DNA from: Flammeovirga sp. OC4
Lineage (GTDB): Bacteria > Bacteroidota > Bacteroidia > Cytophagales > Flammeovirgaceae
Length of the DNA: 64,000 nucleotides
Assembly (NCBI RefSeq): GCF_000812565.1
Contig: NZ_JTAM01000005.1
Location: 186,001-250,000, forward strand
Reading direction: 5' to 3'
In this document: positions 37,683 through 46,265 of the stretch, piece by piece
Layout of the letters: every line of letters begins with the position of its first letter
Numbering within the stretch: the first letter of the stretch is position 1
Position numbers and translations under genes: made by a program
The notes under the pieces: model-generated
Database searches by the model: none
Seen by the model: only the letters and a program-made list of their open reading frames with translations
What the model was told of the DNA's origin: nothing

Positions 37683-37712
37683 TTGCAATTTAATTTCGAT
37701 TAAGTATCTTTG
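37683..37712 (+). promoter_or_regulatory. Promoter of rimP-nusA
   Basis: TTG (37683-37685), 19 bases, TATCTTTG (37705-37712) fits the Bacteroidetes consensus. It starts transcription near 37719, about 20 bases before a strong terminator hairpin, so RNA polymerase must read through it to reach rimP. Confidence 0.6.
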
Positions 37713-37738
37713 TGACAACATCACGAAAAAGCATCTAG

Positions 37739-37767
37739 AAGGGAGCGAATTTAGCTCCCTTTTTTGT
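37739..37767 (+). terminator. Terminator/attenuator upstream of rimP
   Basis: AAGGGAGC-GAATTTA-GCTCCCTT (37739-37746 with 37754-37761) is followed by a T run. It ends cytochrome gene transcription, and sits within 30 bases of the promoter of the rimP operon, so it may act as an attenuator. Confidence 0.8.
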
Positions 37768-37918
37768 TTGCTTTTTTTTAGATGACCTTTAGAATTTTAT
37801 TTATATTGAGCTGGATTTTAACGCTTTAGTGAATAGTTAATTCTATATTAAAAAGTTGAAGATTATATTAATATTCTTGAGCTGAACTAAATTTTAAAAT
37901 TTTATACAGTAAAGTTGT

Positions 37919-38386
37919 ATGGATTTAAGTGGACAAATCAAAGAGATCGTTGAAACACATTTAGAAGATGATTCTTTATATGTTGTTAAAGTAGAAGTGA
38001 AAGCTGGCCGCCGTATGAAAGTTTTAATTATCTTGGACGGCGATGAGGGAGTAACGATTGAAGCTGTAACAAAAATTTCAAGGAGTGTAGGTCATGAAAT
38101 TGATGAGAGAGATCTTATCAAAGATGAATACAATTTTGAAGTAACATCGGCGGGTGTTGGCGAACCTTTAGAACTGCATAGACAGTACAACAAAAATGTA
38201 GGTAGAAAAGTAACAATCACCAGAGGAAACGAAACAAAGTTTACAGGTGAACTAAAAGCTGTTACTGACGAGGAGGTCACTATTGATGCTGAAATTAAAG
38301 AAAAAGGAAAAAAGAAAGTTGAAATTAAAGAAATGATCATTCCTTTCAGCGACATCAAAAGTACAGTTGTAGAAGTATCATTTTAA
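37919..38386 (+). CDS. rimP: Ribosome maturation factor RimP
   Basis: The 155-residue protein has the RimP core: LYVVKVEVKAGRRMKVLIIL near residue 20, VTIEAVTKISRSVGHEID and YNFEVTSAGVGEPLELHRQY, where the S-x-G-x-x-x-P segment is diagnostic. It helps assemble the 30S subunit. It is the first gene of the conserved rimP-nusA-infB cluster, with nusA starting 43 bases later. The leader from the promoter at 37683-37712 carries a terminator-like hairpin. Confidence 0.95.
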   Translation: MDLSGQIKEIVETHLEDDSLYVVKVEVKAGRRMKVLIILDGDEGVTIEAVTKISRSVGHEIDERDLIKDEYNFEVTSAGVGEPLELHRQYNKNVGRKVTITRGNETKFTGELKAVTDEEVTIDAEIKEKGKKKVEIKEMIIPFSDIKSTVVEVSF

Positions 38387-38429
38387 TAATTAATATCAAC
38401 CATAATCGAAAAAATAAACAGTTGCAGAT

Positions 38430-40004
38430 ATGAATAGCATGGAACTAATCGAATCGTTTAAGGAGTTTGCCAAAATGAAAGGCATTGACCGTCCTACAAT
38501 GATCAAAATCTTGGAAGACGTATTCAAAACAATGATTCGTAAGCAATATGGTGATGACGCTACATTTGATGTAATTATCAACGTAGATGCAGGTGATTTG
38601 GAAATTTGGCGTTACCGTCAAATCGTTGCTGATGATGCAGAAGAATTTGATGCCCAAACTCAAATTCACTTGACTGATGCTAAAAAAATCGAGGAAGACT
38701 TTGAGGTAGATGAAGAAGTAGCAGAAGCGGTTGAGATTGATTTCTTTGGTAGAAGAATGGTACAAACTGCTCGTCAAACATTAATTCAGAAAGTAAAAGA
38801 CCTTGAGAAGAAGGTTCTTTTTGATCAATATAAAGAGCGTGTTGGTGAACTAATCATGGGTGAAGTTTACCAAACATTGGGTAGAGAATTAATTATCATT
38901 GACCAAGACAACAATGAGCTTTCTTTACCAAGAAACGAGATGATTTCTAAAGATCGTTACAGAAAAGGAGATCACGTTCGTGCAGTAATCGACAGAGTTG
39001 AAATGAACAACAACAACCCTAAGATTGTTCTTTCGCGTACTTCACCTTTATTCTTACGCCTTTTATTCGAACAAGAAGTTCCTGAAATTTTTGACGGTTT
39101 GATCGCAATCAGAAACATTGTTCGTGAGCCAGGTGAAAGAGCTAAAGTTTCTGTTGAATCATTTGACGATCGTATTGATCCAGTGGGTGCATGTGTTGGT
39201 ATGAGAGGTTCTCGTATTCACTCTATTGTACGTGAATTACAAAATGAGAACATTGACGTAATTAACTATACTGACAACTTAGACTTAATGATCAGACGTT
39301 CATTAAGCCCTGCACATATCAATACTGTAAAAGTAAACGAGGAAGAGAAGCGTGTTGAGGTAGTTTTACCAAAAGATCAAGTTTCTTTAGCGATCGGTAA
39401 AGGTGGTCAAAATATCAAGCTAGCTTCAATGTTGGTTGGATATGAGATCGACGTATTTAGAGAATTACAAGAGCACGAAGTAGAAGACTTCGATATTGAT
39501 TTGATGGAATTCAATGACGTATTTGATGATTGGATGCTTCTTGAACTTAAAAATATTGGATTGGATACTGCTAAAGCGGTATTGGATCACGAAGTGGATG
39601 AACTAGTAAGAAGAACTGACTTGGAAGAGGAAATGATTCTTGCGATCATGCATACATTAAGAAAAGAGTTTGAAGATGATCAACAACAGGCTCCTCAAAA
39701 TCAACCTAACAATAATGCGATGGATGATGATGAAGATTTTGAAGTGGATTACAGTGACGATGTTCTTGATGAAGACATTGCAGAGGTAACCAATGCAGCT
39801 GCACAAAATAAAGCAGAAGCTAGTGAGAGCCCAAGTTTAGATGAGTTCAAAAATGACATTGAAGAATGGATCATCGAAGAATTCAAAAAAGTGGGTCTTA
39901 TTACAAAAGAAGATGTATTGTCACTTCCAAAAGAGGCTGTAATTGAAAAAACAGACTTAGAGGAAGAAACTGTTGATGAAGTAATTGAAGCAATTTCTAA
40001 ATAA
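38430..40004 (+). CDS. nusA: Transcription termination/antitermination factor NusA
   Basis: The 524-residue product has the NusA N-terminal RNA-polymerase-binding domain, then an S1 domain, two KH domains (GACVGMRGSRIHSI and VSLAIGKGGQNIKLAS) and a C-terminal acidic tail with two helical repeats (DWMLLELKNIGLD and EWIIEEFKKVGLI) separated by a Gln/Asn/Asp-rich linker. It pauses RNA polymerase, promotes intrinsic termination and can antiterminate. An intrinsic terminator lies 40 bases downstream, so infB is largely uncoupled from it. Confidence 0.95.
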   Translation: MNSMELIESFKEFAKMKGIDRPTMIKILEDVFKTMIRKQYGDDATFDVIINVDAGDLEIWRYRQIVADDAEEFDAQTQIHLTDAKKIEEDFEVDEEVAEAVEIDFFGRRMVQTARQTLIQKVKDLEKKVLFDQYKERVGELIMGEVYQTLGRELIIIDQDNNELSLPRNEMISKDRYRKGDHVRAVIDRVEMNNNNPKIVLSRTSPLFLRLLFEQEVPEIFDGLIAIRNIVREPGERAKVSVESFDDRIDPVGACVGMRGSRIHSIVRELQNENIDVINYTDNLDLMIRRSLSPAHINTVKVNEEEKRVEVVLPKDQVSLAIGKGGQNIKLASMLVGYEIDVFRELQEHEVEDFDIDLMEFNDVFDDWMLLELKNIGLDTAKAVLDHEVDELVRRTDLEEEMILAIMHTLRKEFEDDQQQAPQNQPNNNAMDDDEDFEVDYSDDVLDEDIAEVTNAAAQNKAEASESPSLDEFKNDIEEWIIEEFKKVGLITKEDVLSLPKEAVIEKTDLEEETVDEVIEAISK

Positions 40005-40042
40005 TTGAAATCCCTGTTTTAGGATCTTCACTTAGAATACAA

Positions 40043-40076
40043 AAAGAGGGATTTAGAATTCTATAAATCCCTCTTT
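40043..40076 (+). terminator. Intrinsic terminator between nusA and infB
   Basis: AAAGAGGGATTTA (40043-40055) pairs with 40064-40076 (13 bp, 8-base loop) and is followed by a T-rich stretch. It separates nusA from infB, which has its own promoter. Confidence 0.8.
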
Positions 40077-40193
40077 GTTATGTTTATTGTTTTTTATCTC
40101 TACAAATAATTGTGAACATCACTGCATTTTAGGGGCTTTTTGGAATGAAATCCAATAATAAGTGCAAAAAGGTAGTACTGATATGCAATTTAA

Positions 40194-40225
40194 TTTAAGA
40201 TTTAAAAAACAAACTTATATCTTTG
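40194..40225 (+). promoter_or_regulatory. Promoter of infB
   Basis: TTTA (40194-40197), 20 bases, TATCTTTG (40218-40225) is a near-consensus promoter. Transcription would start near 40232, giving a leader of about 138 bases with stem-loops before the infB ATG. Confidence 0.6.
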
Positions 40226-40241
40226 CACTTTAGGAGTATTC

Positions 40242-40304
40242 ATGTATTTCGGGTTGTCATTGAAATCACTCCTTTTCTTTAAACCTGAAAAGTTTAAAGA
40301 ATAA
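40242..40304 (+). CDS. Possible 20-codon leader peptide upstream of infB
   Basis: An ATG at 40242 follows TAGGAG at a spacing of five bases and opens a 20-residue frame (starting MYFGLSLKS and ending EKFKE) that stops at 40302-40304. The frame runs through the first stem-loop and ends at the base of the second. The peptide is rich in Lys, Phe and Leu. Its size, Shine-Dalgarno and position fit a leader peptide, but a chance ORF is possible. Confidence 0.4.
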   Translation: MYFGLSLKSLLFFKPEKFKE

Positions 40305-40344
40305 AGCTTCGGCTTTAAATTGAATTGCTGTGAAGCAATAATTT
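40275..40344 (+). promoter_or_regulatory. Three stem-loops in the infB leader
   Basis: Hairpin 1 pairs 40275-40284 with 40292-40301 (10 bp). Hairpin 2 is AAAGC-TTCG-GCTTT (40303-40316), capped by a cUUCGg tetraloop. Hairpin 3 is ATTGCT-GTGA-AGCAAT (40324-40339), extended by AAATT/AATTT across a small bulge. The 3' arm of hairpin 1 (40293-40299) can instead pair with CTTTAAA at 40313-40319, which would break hairpins 1 and 2. The block ends about 25 bases before the infB ATG. Confidence 0.65.
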
Positions 40345-40369
40345 GAATTAGTATTACGAAAAGGAATAT

Positions 40370-43300
40370 ATGGCAGATCAAAAGATGATCAGAATCGGCC
40401 AGGCGGCCAAGAAATTAAACGTTGGACACTCAACGATAATCGAGCAGCTGAAGAAGAAGAATATCGAAATCGATTCTCCTTCTCCAAATGGGAAGATTAC
40501 GCTTGAGCAATTTGAAATGCTAAAAAAAATGAATGCAAAATCAATGCAGGAAAAAGAAGAAGCATCTCAAATTTCTATATCGTCACAGGTAGGAAATACA
40601 GTCATTGAGTCTAAAAAGAAAAAAGGACCAAAAACTGAAGAGAAAGAAGACGATCACCTGATCATCAAGAATTCTGCTACATCCGAAAATAAGAAAAGTG
40701 AAAAAGAGGATCAACCTAAAAAGGCTGAACCTGAAACATATAGTGGTCGCCCAGGTCTTAAAGTAGTTGGGAAAATTGATCTCAACGAAAACAAAAAGAA
40801 AGCTGAGGCTCCAAAACAAGAAACTCCAAAACCTGAACAGAAAAAGCAAGAAGCTCCTAAAAAGGAAACTCCTGCTCCTGCTCCAAAGGTTGAAGAGAAA
40901 AAAGAAGCCAGCTCTCCTACTCCTCCTAAGGCCGAAGAAAAGCCTAAGGAAGTGAAGAAGGAAGTTAAACCTGAGGTTAAAAAGCCTGTTGAAAACAAGC
41001 CTAAAAAAGCCTCTAAAGACGCAACAAACGCTCCAGAGAAGAAATCTGAGCAACCAACGCAAGAAGTGAAGAAAAAAGAACAAAATCCTCCGCAGACTCA
41101 GAAGGCTGAGAAAGCGAATACGCCTGCAACGGCAAGCGAAAAGCAAGAGCAAACAACTGAAAGTTCAACAGGTGTAACTGACTCTACTATTAATGCAAAA
41201 GCCGACGAATTAAAAGGTCTTACTGTCGTTGGTAAAGTCGATCTTTCGTCATTTGAAAATCGCCGTAAGAAAAAGCCGAAACCAGTAGCTTCATCAGATG
41301 ATAAAGGAGCTCCTCAGAAAAAGCGTAAGAGAAAACGCGTTCCTGTAGGAAACTCTGAAAATCCTCAAGGAAGACAACAAGGTCAAGGCCAAGGCGGTAA
41401 CAGACAAGGCGGACAAGGTGGTAACAGAAACCAAGGAGGCCAAGGCGGTAACAGACAAGGCGGACAAGGTGGCAACAGAAACCAAGGAGGCCAAGGCGGT
41501 AACAGACAAGGCGGACAAGGTGGTAACAGAAACCAAGGAGGCCAAGGTGGTAACAAGCCTGGAGAAAAGACTTTCCGTAATGCGGACGCTACTTCACAAA
41601 GAGGACAAGGCGGAAAAGGCGGAAACAACAAGAAGAAAAAAGGTAAATTATCAGAGAAGGATATTCAATCTGGAATGAAGAAAGCGAACCAACAGCTTAA
41701 TCAGTCTGGATTCAAATCTACTCGTGGTAAACATAAACAAGCCAAAAAGAATAAGCGTGAAGCGGAAAACGAAGCACGTTTACAAAGAGAGGCAGCAGAA
41801 TCGCATATCATTACAGTTACTGAGTTCATTTCTACAAGTGAGCTAGCAACAATGATGGATATCCCAGTAAGTGATATCATCATGACATGTATGAATAATG
41901 GTATGTTCATCTCAATCAACCAACGTCTTGACAAAGAGACAATCGAGTTGATTACAACTGAATATAACTTCGAGGCTAAATTTGCTTCAGCTGAAGAGGA
42001 AGTTGATGCTCCTCTTGAGAAAGAAGATAAGCCTGAAGATTTACAAGAAAGAGCGCCTATCGTTACAATCATGGGTCACGTTGACCACGGTAAAACGTCA
42101 TTACTTGACTACATCCGTGACGCAAACGTAGCTGATGGTGAAGCAGGTGGTATCACACAGCACATTGGTGCTTACGATGTGACTACCAAGACAGGTAAGA
42201 AAATTGCCTTCCTTGATACACCAGGTCACGAAGCCTTTACAGCCATGCGTGCTCGTGGTGCCAAGGTAACCGACGTTGCTATTATCGTAGTAGCAGCCGA
42301 CGATCAGGTAATGCCTCAAACAAAAGAAGCAATCAACCACGCATTATCAGCTGAAGTGCCGATCGTAATCGCGATCAACAAGGTAGATAAGCCAAATGCG
42401 AACGTAGATAATATTAAAACTCAACTTTCAGCATTAAATATTCTTGTTGAAGATTGGGGTGGTAAATACCAAGCTTTTGAAATCTCAGCGAAATTCGGTC
42501 AAGGTATTGACGAATTATTAGAAGGTGTACTTCTTGAATCTGAAGTATTAGAATTAAAAGCTAACCCTAACAAGAATGCTGTAGGTACAGTAGTTGAAGC
42601 ATCTCTTGATAAAGGACGTGGTTATTTAGCGACAGTTCTTGTTCAAGCAGGTACAATGAAAGTAGGTGATGTAATGCTTGCCGGTGGTTACTATGGTAAA
42701 GTGAAAGCAATGCTTGATCATAGAGGCCATAGAGTGAAAGAAGCAGGCCCATCTACACCAGTTCAGGTATTAGGTCTTTCAGGTGCTCCTCAAGCAGGTG
42801 ATAAACTGAATGTACTAGATACAGAACGTGAAGCAAGAGAAATTGCGAACAAGCGTGAGCAATTAGCACGTGAGCAAAGCTTAAGAGCTTCTCAACGTCC
42901 TAACCTAGACCTATTCAAGCGTCTTGCTCAAGGTGAGTTACAACAATTGAACTTGATCATCAAAGGTGACGTGGATGGTTCAGTGGAAGCATTATCAGAT
43001 TCATTACTGAAACTTTCTAACGATGAAGTAGAAGTAAGAATTATCCATAAAGGAGTGGGTGCCCTTACTGAATCAGATATCTTATTAGCAGCTGCAGATA
43101 AGGAGAACCCTACGATGATCATTGGTTTCCAAGTTCGTCCTACTCCAAATGCTAGAAAGCTTGCTGAAAGCGAAGGTATTGAAGTTCGTCATTACTCAGT
43201 AATCTATAACGCTATTGACGATGTGAAAGCGGCTATGGAAGGTCTTCTTGAGCCAGATATGGAAGAGAAAATCGTGGGTAACGTTGAAGTTCGTGAAGTA

Positions 43301-43576
43301 TTCAAAATCTCTAAAGTGGGTACAGTTGCCGGTTGTTACGTTACAGATGGTTACATCAAGCGTAACTCTAAAATCCGCTTAATCCGTGAAGGTGTTGTTA
43401 TCTACGGAGGTACTGAAGGTGGAGAAATTGGAGCACTGAAACGTTTCAAAGACGATGTAAACGAAGTGAAATTCGGTTACGAGTGTGGTTTGAGTATTGC
43501 TAACTACAACGATATCAAAGTGGGTGACGTTGTTGAAGCATTCGAAATTACAGAAACTAAACGTACATTGAAGTAA
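40370..43576 (+). CDS. infB: Translation initiation factor IF-2
   Basis: The 1068-residue protein is a long IF-2. An N-terminal IF2N domain ([20 protein letters not shown]) is followed by about 320 residues of Lys/Pro/Glu- and Gly/Asn/Gln-rich sequence. The G domain (from about residue 565) has [19 protein letters not shown] and NKVDKP. Domains II, III and the fMet-tRNA-binding C-terminal domain follow ([15 protein letters not shown]). The Gly/Asn/Arg-rich part contains three 51-base tandem repeats. The gene has its own promoter and a structured leader, and ends at a hairpin at 43605-43638. Confidence 0.96.
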   Translation: MADQKMIRIGQAAKKLNVGHSTIIEQLKKKNIEIDSPSPNGKITLEQFEMLKKMNAKSMQEKEEASQISISSQVGNTVIESKKKKGPKTEEKEDDHLIIKNSATSENKKSEKEDQPKKAEPETYSGRPGLKVVGKIDLNENKKKAEAPKQETPKPEQKKQEAPKKETPAPAPKVEEKKEASSPTPPKAEEKPKEVKKEVKPEVKKPVENKPKKASKDATNAPEKKSEQPTQEVKKKEQNPPQTQKAEKANTPATASEKQEQTTESSTGVTDSTINAKADELKGLTVVGKVDLSSFENRRKKKPKPVASSDDKGAPQKKRKRKRVPVGNSENPQGRQQGQGQGGNRQGGQGGNRNQGGQGGNRQGGQGGNRNQGGQGGNRQGGQGGNRNQGGQGGNKPGEKTFRNADATSQRGQGGKGGNNKKKKGKLSEKDIQSGMKKANQQLNQSGFKSTRGKHKQAKKNKREAENEARLQREAAESHIITVTEFISTSELATMMDIPVSDIIMTCMNNGMFISINQRLDKETIELITTEYNFEAKFASAEEEVDAPLEKEDKPEDLQERAPIVTIMGHVDHGKTSLLDYIRDANVADGEAGGITQHIGAYDVTTKTGKKIAFLDTPGHEAFTAMRARGAKVTDVAIIVVAADDQVMPQTKEAINHALSAEVPIVIAINKVDKPNANVDNIKTQLSALNILVEDWGGKYQAFEISAKFGQGIDELLEGVLLESEVLELKANPNKNAVGTVVEASLDKGRGYLATVLVQAGTMKVGDVMLAGGYYGKVKAMLDHRGHRVKEAGPSTPVQVLGLSGAPQAGDKLNVLDTEREAREIANKREQLAREQSLRASQRPNLDLFKRLAQGELQQLNLIIKGDVDGSVEALSDSLLKLSNDEVEVRIIHKGVGALTESDILLAAADKENPTMIIGFQVRPTPNARKLAESEGIEVRHYSVIYNAIDDVKAAMEGLLEPDMEEKIVGNVEVREVFKISKVGTVAGCYVTDGYIKRNSKIRLIREGVVIYGGTEGGEIGALKRFKDDVNEVKFGYECGLSIANYNDIKVGDVVEAFEITETKRTLK
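41389..41560 (+). repeat. 51-bp tandem repeats inside infB
   Basis: Three copies of a 51-base unit start at 41389, 41440 and 41491, with a partial fourth at 41542. Each encodes 17 residues of the type [17 protein letters not shown]. They differ by only a few bases, so copy number may vary between strains. Confidence 0.9.
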
Positions 43577-43604
43577 TAGTTTAAGCAATTAAACTTCTAA
43601 ATAT

Positions 43605-43638
43605 TAAGAGGCTGATTTATTCATTTAAATCAGCCTCT
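43605..43638 (+). terminator. Intrinsic terminator of infB
   Basis: AAGAGGCTGATTTA (43605-43618) pairs with 43625-43638 (14 bp, 6-base loop) and is followed by a T-rich stretch. Confidence 0.8.
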
Positions 43639-44115
43639 TTCATTTTATATATTTCCAAGCATCTCTCTACTCTCTATACCTACTGTATCAAGTAAAGTAA
43701 TTCATACTACTTATACATCTTCGTCGAGCAAATAGAAGATTATTTTATATACAGTCAACAAAGGTCCCGTTATCTTCAATCCATTTTTTTGCAAGATTTT
43801 ATAGTCCCTAACTTTCAAACTTATTTCTTCATTTTATCTTAACACAAAAACGAAGTAAAAATGTCAAGATTTAGAAGTCAAAAGCTAAATTCCATTCCTC
43901 TCGCCTATTCTATGAACGAAATATAACTATTATAATAACAATCCAACTCCGACAAGTTCATCTATCAAACGAAATTATTGATTTTGAATAAGTCAAAAGT
44001 GGTAAATAAATCATCAACTTCTTTATTATATTAAATGAAATAAAGTATTTATTGCACTATTTAATGAAATGACTAAAGTGTAATATATTATTTTTTTTAG
44101 TCTTAAATAGTTGTA

Positions 44116-44123
44116 TAATTTTG
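44116..44123 (+). promoter_or_regulatory. Possible -7 element of the Bor-like gene
   Basis: TAATTTTG fits TAnnTTTG and lies 44 bases upstream of the ATG at 44168. No TTTG is seen at -33. Confidence 0.4.
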
Positions 44124-44167
44124 ATATCAGGAACAAACTTTTTTTAAACTATAAATAAATTAAAGCA

Positions 44168-44473
44168 ATGAAAAAATTAATTTCAGCACTATTACTTGGT
44201 ACATTACTGACTTCATGTTACAACACAAGACTTCTTGTGGGAGATGTAAAAACTTCTAACTTGAAAACACAAGAGAAAGTATGGACTCACCATGTAATCT
44301 TTGGATTAGTTCCATTGAGCAACGCTCGTCAAAACCCTGCTGATCATCTTCCTGAAGGTCAAGAAAACTACGTAGTGAAAACTAGTACTAGCTTTGTAAA
44401 TGCACTTGTAACAGGTGTTACAGCTGGTATTTACACACCTACTACAACTACTTACTATGTTCCTAAGAAGTAA
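44168..44473 (+). CDS. Bor/Iss-like lipoprotein
   Basis: The 101-residue protein has a lipobox (ALLLGTLLTSC, Cys17), so it is a lipoprotein. After it, the pattern WTHHVIFGLVPLSN and the C-terminal VVKTSTSFVNALVTGVTAGI with YTPTTTTYYV matches lambda Bor and Iss: the THH, VVKTxTxFVNxL and GIYTP motifs are shared. Bor and Iss lie in the outer membrane and confer serum resistance in E. coli. Its role in this bacterium is unknown. It has its own promoter-like element and ends at a strong terminator. Confidence 0.8.
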   Translation: MKKLISALLLGTLLTSCYNTRLLVGDVKTSNLKTQEKVWTHHVIFGLVPLSNARQNPADHLPEGQENYVVKTSTSFVNALVTGVTAGIYTPTTTTYYVPKK

Positions 44474-44494
44474 TTAGTACTGAGCTATTACAGC

Positions 44495-44533
44495 AAAGGG
44501 ATTGTTATACTATTTAGTTATAACAGTCCCTTT
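44495..44533 (+). terminator. Intrinsic terminator of the Bor-like gene
   Basis: AAAGGGATTGTTATA (44495-44509) pairs with 44519-44533 with one wobble (15 bp, 9-base loop) and is followed by TTTTTTTGTTG. Confidence 0.88.
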
Positions 44534-44675
44534 TTTTGTTGAATATTACATGAAAAGCCATTAAATAAAGAATTCTCCCAAAAAAAATTAAATTATTAAA
44601 ACCATCTAATTGAACATACACTTTCATTATCAAGTACTAGCGTACTTCATGTTTCACACCTTATCAAAAAACAAT

Positions 44676-45098
44676 ATGGCAAAACCCAACCTACTACTGA
44701 TCAATAAACTGAGAGAAGCTGCTTCTAATATTGCATCAGGTAAAGATTATAATTGGGGACATGTAGGAAAATGTAATTGTGGACATTTAGTCCAGGCAAT
44801 TACTCCTATGAATTCCAAAGATATTTATTCAACTGCTCAAAGGCAAAAACTGGATGAATGGAGTGAGTTTGCTCACGATTATTGCCCAGCAAGTGGTATG
44901 CCAGTAGACAATATGATTGACACACTTCTTGATGCAGGTCTTGAAGTACAAGATATACCACATTTAGAGTACCTTTCAAACACTAAAGTGTTAAGTGCCC
45001 TTCCAGGAGGTTTCAGATATCTTCAAAAAGGAAATAAAGAAGATGCTGTCACTTACATGAAAGCCTGGGCTAATGTACTCGAAAAAGAGCTAGTGTAA
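44676..45098 (+). CDS. Small conserved protein with CNCGH motif, function unknown
   Basis: I use the ATG at 44676 (140 residues), since the conserved-looking sequence begins MAKPNLLLINKL; upstream in-frame starts at 44610 and 44649 add only non-conserved residues. It carries a compact Cys/His motif, HVGKCNCGHLVQA near residue 30, and DYCPASGMP near 75, which could bind a metal. The rest is helical. No signal peptide, so probably cytoplasmic. I do not recognise the family. Confidence 0.7.
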   Translation: MAKPNLLLINKLREAASNIASGKDYNWGHVGKCNCGHLVQAITPMNSKDIYSTAQRQKLDEWSEFAHDYCPASGMPVDNMIDTLLDAGLEVQDIPHLEYLSNTKVLSALPGGFRYLQKGNKEDAVTYMKAWANVLEKELV

Positions 45099-45206
45099 AG
45101 GCTTATAAACTACTAACAGGTTCTCAAATTTCATTATGTCCTACTATCATTAGTTTATTTAAAGCTTTGTAAATTAGCTAACATTCAAAATAGTATATAA
45201 ATAAAT

Positions 45207-45232
45207 GGGTCGAAGTATTTCCACTTCGACCC
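45207..45232. terminator. Hairpin between convergent genes
   Basis: GGGTCGAAGT (45207-45216) pairs perfectly with 45223-45232 around a 6-base loop. Sequence on both sides is A/T-rich, so it may end both the plus-strand small protein gene and the minus-strand GH16 gene. Confidence 0.65.
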
Positions 45233-45277
45233 TAATTTTAATATGAGATCTAAACTATTTAAACAAGCACATTAAGC

Positions 45278-46198
45278 TTAGTTTTTTGAGAATTCTTGTG
45301 TTAATACCTCTTCTTCTTTCTGATAAACACGTACATAATCTACGATTAATTGTTGAGGCCATATACTCTCATCAACTCCCTCAATAGCACCCCACGAACC
45401 TCCAACCGCTAAGTTCATCAGAATGTAAAAGTGCTCATCAAAAGGCCATTCTTTGTAGGTTTTCTGTTCATTTCTAAAATGAAAATACTTTTCATTATCT
45501 ACATAAATAGAATATCCTTCCGGGCTCCATTCCAACTTATAATCATGAAATGCTTCTTCAGCATCTGACAGATAAATTCCTACCATTTTTTCAGTTCCCT
45601 TTGCGTGATTATAAGCTTCTGTATGTGCAGAACCATAAACAAAGTCCTTTTCATGCCCAACATGCTCCATAATATTAATTGAACCTTTCTTGGGCCAATC
45701 ACCAAATTTAGAAACAGAAGGCAACATCCAAATTGCCGGCCATGTCCCCTTTCCAGAAGGAAGCTTTGCTCTGATTACAAATTTACCGTACTTCCAATCT
45801 CCTTTCCCTTTGGAACTTAAACGTGCTGAGGTATAATCAAATGTTTCATTGCTAATTGAATCTTTGTAATCTTCTTTTATGGCAGTTATATACAATTTCC
45901 CATCCTTTACCACAGTATTTTTAAGACGACTTGCCGTATAAGACTGTAATTCTTGATTTCCCCACTTTTTTTTATTTCCGTCTACCTCATAACTCCACTT
46001 CTCACTATCAGGTAAACCTTCGTATTCAAACTCATCTGACCATACTAATTGATAATCTATGTCGTCTGCCAATTTTGCTGATTTCTCTTTTTTAACTTCA
46101 CATGATATCAAAAAAGAAAGAAACAATATTGTTAGTATTTTATCACGTTGTCTAGAATTGTTGACGAGTATGCTTGTAAATATGCTATTCATTTTCAA
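45278..46198 (-). CDS. GH16-fold lipoprotein lacking the catalytic nucleophile
   Basis: The 306-residue product has a lipobox (ILTILFLSFLISC, Cys33) and a full GH16 fold: LVWSDEFEYEGLPDSEKW (50-68), WGNQELQSYT, YGKFVIRAKLPSGKGTWPA and AVGGSWGAIEGVDESIWPQ. The active-site motif, normally E-I-D-I-x-E, is S-I-N-I-M-E (Ser173, Asn175, Glu178; confirmed in the bases at 45662-45685). The nucleophile Glu and the assisting Asp are lost, so glucan cleavage is unlikely. It may be a surface glycan-binding protein. It lies downstream of the GH3 gene, beyond a terminator-like hairpin. Confidence 0.85.
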   Translation of the reverse strand: MKMNSIFTSILVNNSRQRDKILTILFLSFLISCEVKKEKSAKLADDIDYQLVWSDEFEYEGLPDSEKWSYEVDGNKKKWGNQELQSYTASRLKNTVVKDGKLYITAIKEDYKDSISNETFDYTSARLSSKGKGDWKYGKFVIRAKLPSGKGTWPAIWMLPSVSKFGDWPKKGSINIMEHVGHEKDFVYGSAHTEAYNHAKGTEKMVGIYLSDAEEAFHDYKLEWSPEGYSIYVDNEKYFHFRNEQKTYKEWPFDEHFYILMNLAVGGSWGAIEGVDESIWPQQLIVDYVRVYQKEEEVLTQEFSKN

Positions 46199-46265
46199 AT
46201 GTATTAAGAAGAAAGATGTAAGTAATAATGTCGAATAATTATTTATTTAATACACTGAATACAAA

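Larger units (their letters stand above)
43577..44167. other. Intergenic region between infB and the Bor-like gene
   Basis: These 591 AT-rich bases hold the infB terminator at the left and a -7-like element (44116-44123) at the right. In between I see no gene, RNA or repeat that I can support. A 21-codon frame at 43861-43926 has no ribosome binding site and is probably chance. Confidence 0.6.

Noticed and set aside
37781-37828. 15-residue frame after the rimP attenuator
   Set aside because: An ATG frame of 16 codons exists, but it has no ribosome binding site and lies in AT-rich leader; chance is likely.
41389-41560. CRISPR-like array
   Set aside because: The 51-base units are contiguous, with no spacers, and lie in frame in infB; they are coding tandem repeats.
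40583-41631. Long antisense frames opposite infB
   Set aside because: They are shadows of the repetitive Lys/Pro and Gly-rich coding sequence of infB, with extreme composition and no start signal.
43861-43926. 21-residue frame between infB and the Bor-like gene
   Set aside because: No Shine-Dalgarno, no promoter close by, and no recognisable product.
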